Shown piece after piece: positions 58,838-64,000 of a stretch of DNA of 64,000 nt. Origin of the DNA: Leptodontidium sp. MPI-SDFR-AT-0119. Taxonomy: Eukaryota; Ascomycota; Leotiomycetes; Helotiales; Leptodontidiaceae. The first letter of the stretch is position 1; each line of letters starts with the position of its first letter. The notes beneath the pieces are model-generated. The model was not told the origin of the DNA and ran no database searches. It worked only from the letters and a program-made list of their open reading frames with translations. A program made the translations under genes and the position numbers. Location: NCBI GenBank assembly GCA_020726505.1, contig JAHLEZ010000016.1:620001-684000 (forward strand), written 5' to 3'.

Positions 58838-59620
58838 TCAAAGAATTATTCAAATTAATTAATTAATATTCTATTCTAATTAATTATAATTGATGAAGAT
58901 AAATTAATGACTTTTAAACTTGAATAGAATAATAATCATATTATTCTTGAATATTATTTAATTATTCAAGAACATGTGACTTTATATAAATCAAATTTTT
59001 AAAATACAAATTAAACCTCTGTTTTTATATAAAAAGGATTATCTTCAAGAGTACAACTCTTAATTAAATCCTTATATTCTTTTCCTTCTTTATCTTCGAG
59101 AATCCGGGCAAGCGCTATCCCTCCAGAAACGATCGAAGCTCGCGCTAGGAGAGTCGCTGAAGAGCTTCACTAGCTTCTAGCATCTACGACTACAGCGTAG
59201 ATGAGGTAAGAGTCTTAAACTTAATTTAGTTCAGGACTACTGGCTCATCTTAATAAAACAAAAGGACTATATTTTATATAATCCCGGAGGATAATTTAGA
59301 TCACATCACCCTTAACGGCTATAATGTGAATAATAACCACATTAAAACTATTTACGTAGCTAAAGACAAAATAATCAATAAGATTATCGTTAAAAGGCTT
59401 TTAAAGTATAAGATCTATTACTACATAAGCTGAGTCGAATTCTAACCCGGCCTAAGAATTTTATATCTTGGGCTATCTTCAGGCTAGTCTAAACAAAGAT
59501 AAGAGAAAGTGAATTTAAATGATCTTATGTAAAGATAGAATTTATAAGCAGTTCATTTTCTATAAGATTTCCTTTGCTCGTTATAGATTAATTGATTGAT
59601 TGATTAAGTTAGCCAACCCG
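58838..59620. other. Relic sequence, possibly copia-type LTR plus coding fragments
   Basis: AT-rich start TGTCAAAGAATTATTC with repeated ATTATTC/GAATAAT stems and a TATATAAAAAGG motif resembles a copia LTR. It is followed at about 59100-59190 by a plus frame AIPPETIEARARRVAEELH and at about 59280-59430 by IIPEDNLDHITLNGYNVN in a different frame. The end of a decayed element is likely, but the limits and family are not proven. Ends near a (GATT)n tract at 59590-59605. Confidence 0.35.
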
Positions 59621-62149
59621 CCTTACTTCACTATATTACTATATCTAGCGACCTCCTCTCTTGTGTATAGTCTAGCTTTTATTTATAAATATATCTGTAT
59701 TAAGAAGTAACTTGCTTTTATCTTTCTATCGTTCTACGTATTAGAAACTACTTTTGTATTTATTTTATATTAATATGCTTTTAGTCTCCCTTAACACCTT
59801 AATCTGACTCTTTTGGCTTTTCTTAGAGTCTTAAGCCGTCCGTCTCCGTGCTGAGTTCATATGTAGTAATATGTTATATATGAAGAGTTCTTTCGTAATA
59901 GCGGAGTATAAGTCCCCCCCCCCCTCTCTTTCGCGCACCCCGCAATTTTACTACTATATGTAAATAATACTCAATAACTTATAACGCTTTAATTTCTATG
60001 TAATCTTTTGTAGTATTAGAATCTCTTGCTAAATCTAAATTAATAAGTACAATTTCTTAATCTCTAGCTGTAATTTGAGCTCTTTAAATAGCCTAAATAT
60101 CTATAAACTTGGAATTTGGGCTAGTTTATACCTTCCGCTTTTTCCGTAACTATAATTAATTTAATTTAGCCTTTAATTACTATATCTTTATCTCTGCCTA
60201 GCTAAGAGTAAAGTCCTTTTAATTAAAAGCCTTAATAGCTTTTTTAAAGAGTAGTTAACGTGTTATAGGGTTATTATGTAATAAGTTAAATAAAGTGTTA
60301 AGTTATAACCTAAATTCTTTGCCAGCCTTCAGCGTAGACTAAATAACTAATGATTCCTCTACTTCCTTAATAGTCTAAAGGTCCTTAGAAACACCAGTTT
60401 TTAGCTCCTAATTATTATTCTCTAATAATAATTAGCTCATTAATAGTTTTATTATACTTACTAGTTATAAGCCAGTAGCTTTCTAACTAGCTTTAATATT
60501 TATAGCCGTTAAGTTCTCTTGGCGTACTTTATAATAATATATTAAAAAGTTGTGCTTAGTAATTAGTATAGAATTAATAAGGGATATTAATAATTTGAGG
60601 TGTTTCTAATAAGATGCCTTAAGAGGAGAGAAAATAAATAAATCCAAAGGTTATAAAATGTGCGACGTATATATAAGTAAAAATAACATAAATATATTAT
60701 ATTCTAAGTACTTTTATATAAATTTCGTAGTCTTATGACTTCTATAGTTATATAAGACTAATAATCGAGGTTTTTTGTCACGTAGTTGCGTTTAAGAAAT
60801 AAAGACTTTTTTTTAGCTATTCTAATACGGTAACATCGTCTGTCTACTTATTCTCTATTACTGTAAATTGCTAGGACTTAAATTCGTTAAGATCTATTAA
60901 AAACTATTATTATTAAATCGATTTCCCCTTATATATCACAAGTGGAGTTATTTTCTTACTTATTATAAAGATATACTTAATAAATAATGTCTAATTCCGA
61001 GAACTAAGTTGTTTTTGCTAAATAAAACGCCGTTTTATATGCCTAATAACTAAGTTATTAACTCTAAAATCTTCTATAATTCCTGCTTTATTTACATTTT
61101 ATCGATTTTTAAGTAAAATAGCCTTAATAACTAGAACTTTTAATTTATAGAATTAAGGCTTAATAACATTAGTAATTATATTATTAACACGTACAGAATT
61201 AATAGAATACTACTTCTTAGTATTAAGAATAATATTTCGCTTAAAAAATCGTTATACTTATTATTTTCCGAGTAGTATAAAGTCCCCTCAAAGTACGCAA
61301 AGTCGATAATACAGTTGGACTGACGGACGATAATCGTTCGGAAATCTGTGTTAGCTCGATATCTGTAGATACTGAACTAAAGCACAAAACTCTATCAAGA
61401 ATCCGAAGGGCCATCTTTAAGGTAGTTAAGCCTAAGAACGAGAATGCTATTAAGTATTTATACTTCCCTAGAGTTAAGTAAGCTACGCTTATAAGAAGTA
61501 TTTACCCCCTTGGCCACTTACCTTATAGCGCTTTGTCTACCTTTTCTTTTCTTCCTGTTTTAGGTATAAAACCCCTCCCACGTTTCTTACTTTCTTTAAC
61601 GGCATCCCGACACCAATGTACCTTTACAGAGCTTCTAGCGACCTCTAGAAGTGGCCGCGCCGCTGTGTTAATTAGAGAAGCTGCGCTAATAATGAATTCT
61701 ATATTAATCTCCGAGAGTTAGAAATGCTCAGATCCGCGCCTTTTAAGTATACAGTATCGCCCCCAGCTAATCCCCGATACTAGTATTACTATCAAACCTA
61801 CCTCTATTGTTAATACTTTGTATACCGTAGAGCTCTCGCATTAATAAATGCGACATGCGACAAAGCCTAGAGAGCGCGCGCACTCCGCTACTAACGGTCC
61901 TCCACCTTAGCTAGGAAGTATATTAAATAACTAGCCTAGTTAACATATACAACGGTCCCTACGACTAGACAACACATATATCTTAACTAAACTAGCCTAA
62001 ATAGAAGTTATTAAGTTAGAGAGCGGAACCGCCGAGCTCTTATACCCCCGAGATTAGACTGACTCCCCCTAATTCGCTCCTTTCACGCGTAGAACACATA
62101 CTAAAGACTACGCTAATTCACTTTAGAAGATACAAACGTAACTCTCTTT
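59621..62149. other. AT-rich gene-free tract
   Basis: No coding signal. A poly-C run lies near 59918. The 62-codon ORF at 61533-61721 shows no family resemblance. At about 61850-61900 GCGACATGCGACAAAGCCTA followed by GAGAGCGCGCGC recalls the LTR of the intact chromovirus and may be LTR sequence of the following gypsy relic. Confidence 0.4.
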
Positions 62150-64000
62150 CGCACACAACTCGACTACAAAAGCTCCTCTTTCCCTAACTTCTTCTCCTTA
62201 ACTACAAGATAAGTTACTAATTACAAAGCGACGTAAGAAAGCTCGTCGACGTCTAATCGTTAAGATCTTCTCGATTAGCGCCGTAGCGTTTTATATATTA
62301 ATAAAATAGAAGTCTAAAGATAAGATATTTGTAATAACTCTTTAAGAGATAAATGCCCTAATTAATTAAAGAAACCAAGAGCGAGAGAAAGCCGCTGCTA
62401 TATTAGCTTTAACTATCGAACTTACTTACCGTCGCTAGTTAGCTATACAGTTTACACTCTCTATTTAAGAGCTAAACGCTAAACTAATAGTTCCCCTAGA
62501 GTACGCTAATTAGACTCACGTATTCTCTAAGGCAGAAAGTAATATTCTCCTCCTTTATCGCTCGTATAATTACAAAATTAAGCTAAAAGGAGAAGGTAAG
62601 AAAGCACTTAAGTATTTGCTATTATATAAAATGTCGACCGAGGAACTTAAGGCTATTAAAGAATATATCACGGATAACTTAAACAAAGGATTTATTAAGC
62701 CGTCTTAAGTATTATTCGCTGCCCCTATTCTCTTCGTTAAGAAACCGAATGGCTCCCTGCGGTTATATATTGACTTCCGGGTGCTGAATTCCCTTACTCG
62801 GAAGGACTAATACCCCCTACCTCTAATTAATAAGACCTTAGCTCATATAGCTAACGCTCGCATCTTTACTAAATTAAACATTCGTTAAGCTTTCTACTAA
62901 ATCCGAATAGACTTAGTTTTAGAGGAGTATACTACCTTTCGCACGAGATACGACGTATATAAGTGCAAAGTTCTTTTATTTAGCCTAACTAATGGCCCTA
63001 CCACTTACTAACGCTATATAAACGATATTCTCTTTAATTACTTTAATGATTTCTATATAGCGTACTTAGACGATATTCTTATATACTTTAAGGACCCCTT
63101 ATAACACTAACTCCACGTCAAAAAAGTACTTTAACGCCTTAACGACGCTAGACTACAGGCCGACCTAAAGAAGTATAAGTTTGGAGTAATATAAACTAAG
63201 TACCTAGGATTTATTATATTAACTTCTAGCCTAAAAGTTAATCCCGAGAAGGTCTTTGTCGTTCGTGAATAAACTTACCCTAGTTTTATTAAAGGTGTAT
63301 AGTCCTTCCTTGGTTTTTACAACTTTTACTAGAGATTCATCCGCGACTACAGTATTATAGCGAAACCTCTTGTTTAGTTAATTAAGAATAACGTTCCCTT
63401 CCGCTTTATTATAAAGTATAAAGACGCCTTTGACCTCTTAAAACATACTCTCACGTTCGCGCCTCTCTTAAGACACTACTGACAGGATTTACCTTGCCTC
63501 TTAGAGACAAATACTAGTAATAATATTATAGCCGGAGTCCTTTCTTAATAACACGGCGACGACTAATTCCCTATTACTTTCTTTTTAAAAACTATATTAC
63601 TTACTAAGCTCAACTATGTAATATACGATAAAGAGATACTAGCTATTATTAAATCCTTTAGGCACTAGCGTGCTGAGTTAGTAAGAGCCCCTCACTAAGT
63701 CTGTGTCGTAATAGACTATAAGGCCTTAAAATACTTTATAACCTCTAAGTAATTAAATACTAGACAAGCATAATAGGCAGAGCTTCTAGCGGACTATAAT
63801 TTTATAATTACGTACCGCCTTAGAATCCATAATCCCCTAATAGACGCACTCTCCCGTAAGCTAGACGAATTAAATTAATAGAATTCTGCGAAGAAGACTT
63901 AACGCCTTTAATAACTCTTACGCTAAGACTAAGTTGACCCCCGCTTACTGTCTATAGAGTTGCGGCTGCCTAACGACGCTAACGCGCTAGTGGCCGACGT
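62150..64000 (+). mobile_element. RIP-degraded Ty3/gypsy pol, second family (runs off window)
   Basis: Plus-strand frames with many stops read [46 protein letters not shown] (for KLDI), EYTTFRTRYDVYKCKVL, AYLDDILIYF (RT active site), LGFIILTS, VQSFLGFYNFY, AGVLS and, near the end, IDALSRKLDE (RNase H end). Before the RT, YNYKIKLKGEGKKALKYLL is the usual linker. The sequence differs clearly from the intact chromovirus pol, so it belongs to another family. The integrase lies beyond base 64000. Confidence 0.85.

Noticed and set aside
1..64000. Search for a secondary-metabolite cluster or bacterial-type defence operon
   Set aside because: No PKS, NRPS, terpene or P450 genes were found. Gene structure and families are eukaryotic, and genes are separated by transposons rather than arranged as an operon.

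Overview
The window looks like an accessory, repeat-rich region of a filamentous ascomycete (Pezizomycotina). The genes carry short 34-70 bp GT-AG introns. The protein families are typical of that group: HET-domain proteins, a NACHT/STAND NLR with C2H2 fingers, an MDR-type ABC transporter, a fungal CorA-like protein and a RAD5/HLTF-like SNF2 helicase. Long AT-rich tracts hold transposon relics whose broken codons are mostly CAA/CAG/CGA turned into TAA/TAG/TGA, which is the footprint of repeat-induced point mutation (RIP).

Layout: 1-4.9 kb, RIP-destroyed Ty1/copia element (minus strand). 6.2-9.0 kb, a 2.8 kb unit with ~205 bp inverted ends and TA flanks; a third copy of the repeat lies at 56.9-57.1 kb. 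10.2-13.9 kb, a SNF2 helicase gene (minus) with several lesions, divergent from an eight-exon NLR gene (14.4-17.9 kb) that has one frameshift. 19.4-20.1 kb, two doubtful small ORFs. 20.7 kb, a solo LTR. 21.4-24.5 kb, three decayed genes, including a HET gene that lacks its HET core. 25.8-26.6 kb, an intact two-exon nucleotidyltransferase-fold gene. 26.6-33.0 kb, a full-length Ty3/gypsy chromovirus with LTRs that read as identical and a 5 bp target duplication. 33.6-34.0 kb, a hAT-like MITE. 34.8-38.9 kb, an intact six-exon ABC-B transporter. 41.3-43.5 kb, an intact single-exon HET protein. 45.2 kb, a second solo LTR. 47.0-47.7 kb, relics of a charged coiled-coil gene and a protein kinase. 47.9-50.0 and 54.5-56.5 kb, two RIP-destroyed copies of a piggyBac-like transposon. 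51.4-53.0 kb, an intact CorA-like gene facing a truncated ferric-reductase relic. 58.3-58.7 kb, a hidden three-exon small gene. 62.1-64.0 kb, a RIP-destroyed Ty3/gypsy pol of another family that runs off the window.

The picture is an island of self-recognition (HET, NLR) and export/transport genes in a transposon graveyard. The intact genes (nucleotidyltransferase, ABC transporter, HET, CorA and the small 58.5 kb gene) stand out because their neighbours are decayed. The most novel signals are in the young chromovirus. Its primer-binding site is complementary to its own LTR just downstream of a TATA box, suggesting Tf1-like self-priming. Its gag-pol junction carries an in-frame A AAA AAC slippery site followed by a stem-loop. 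No tRNA, rRNA, CRISPR or bacterial-type features were seen.
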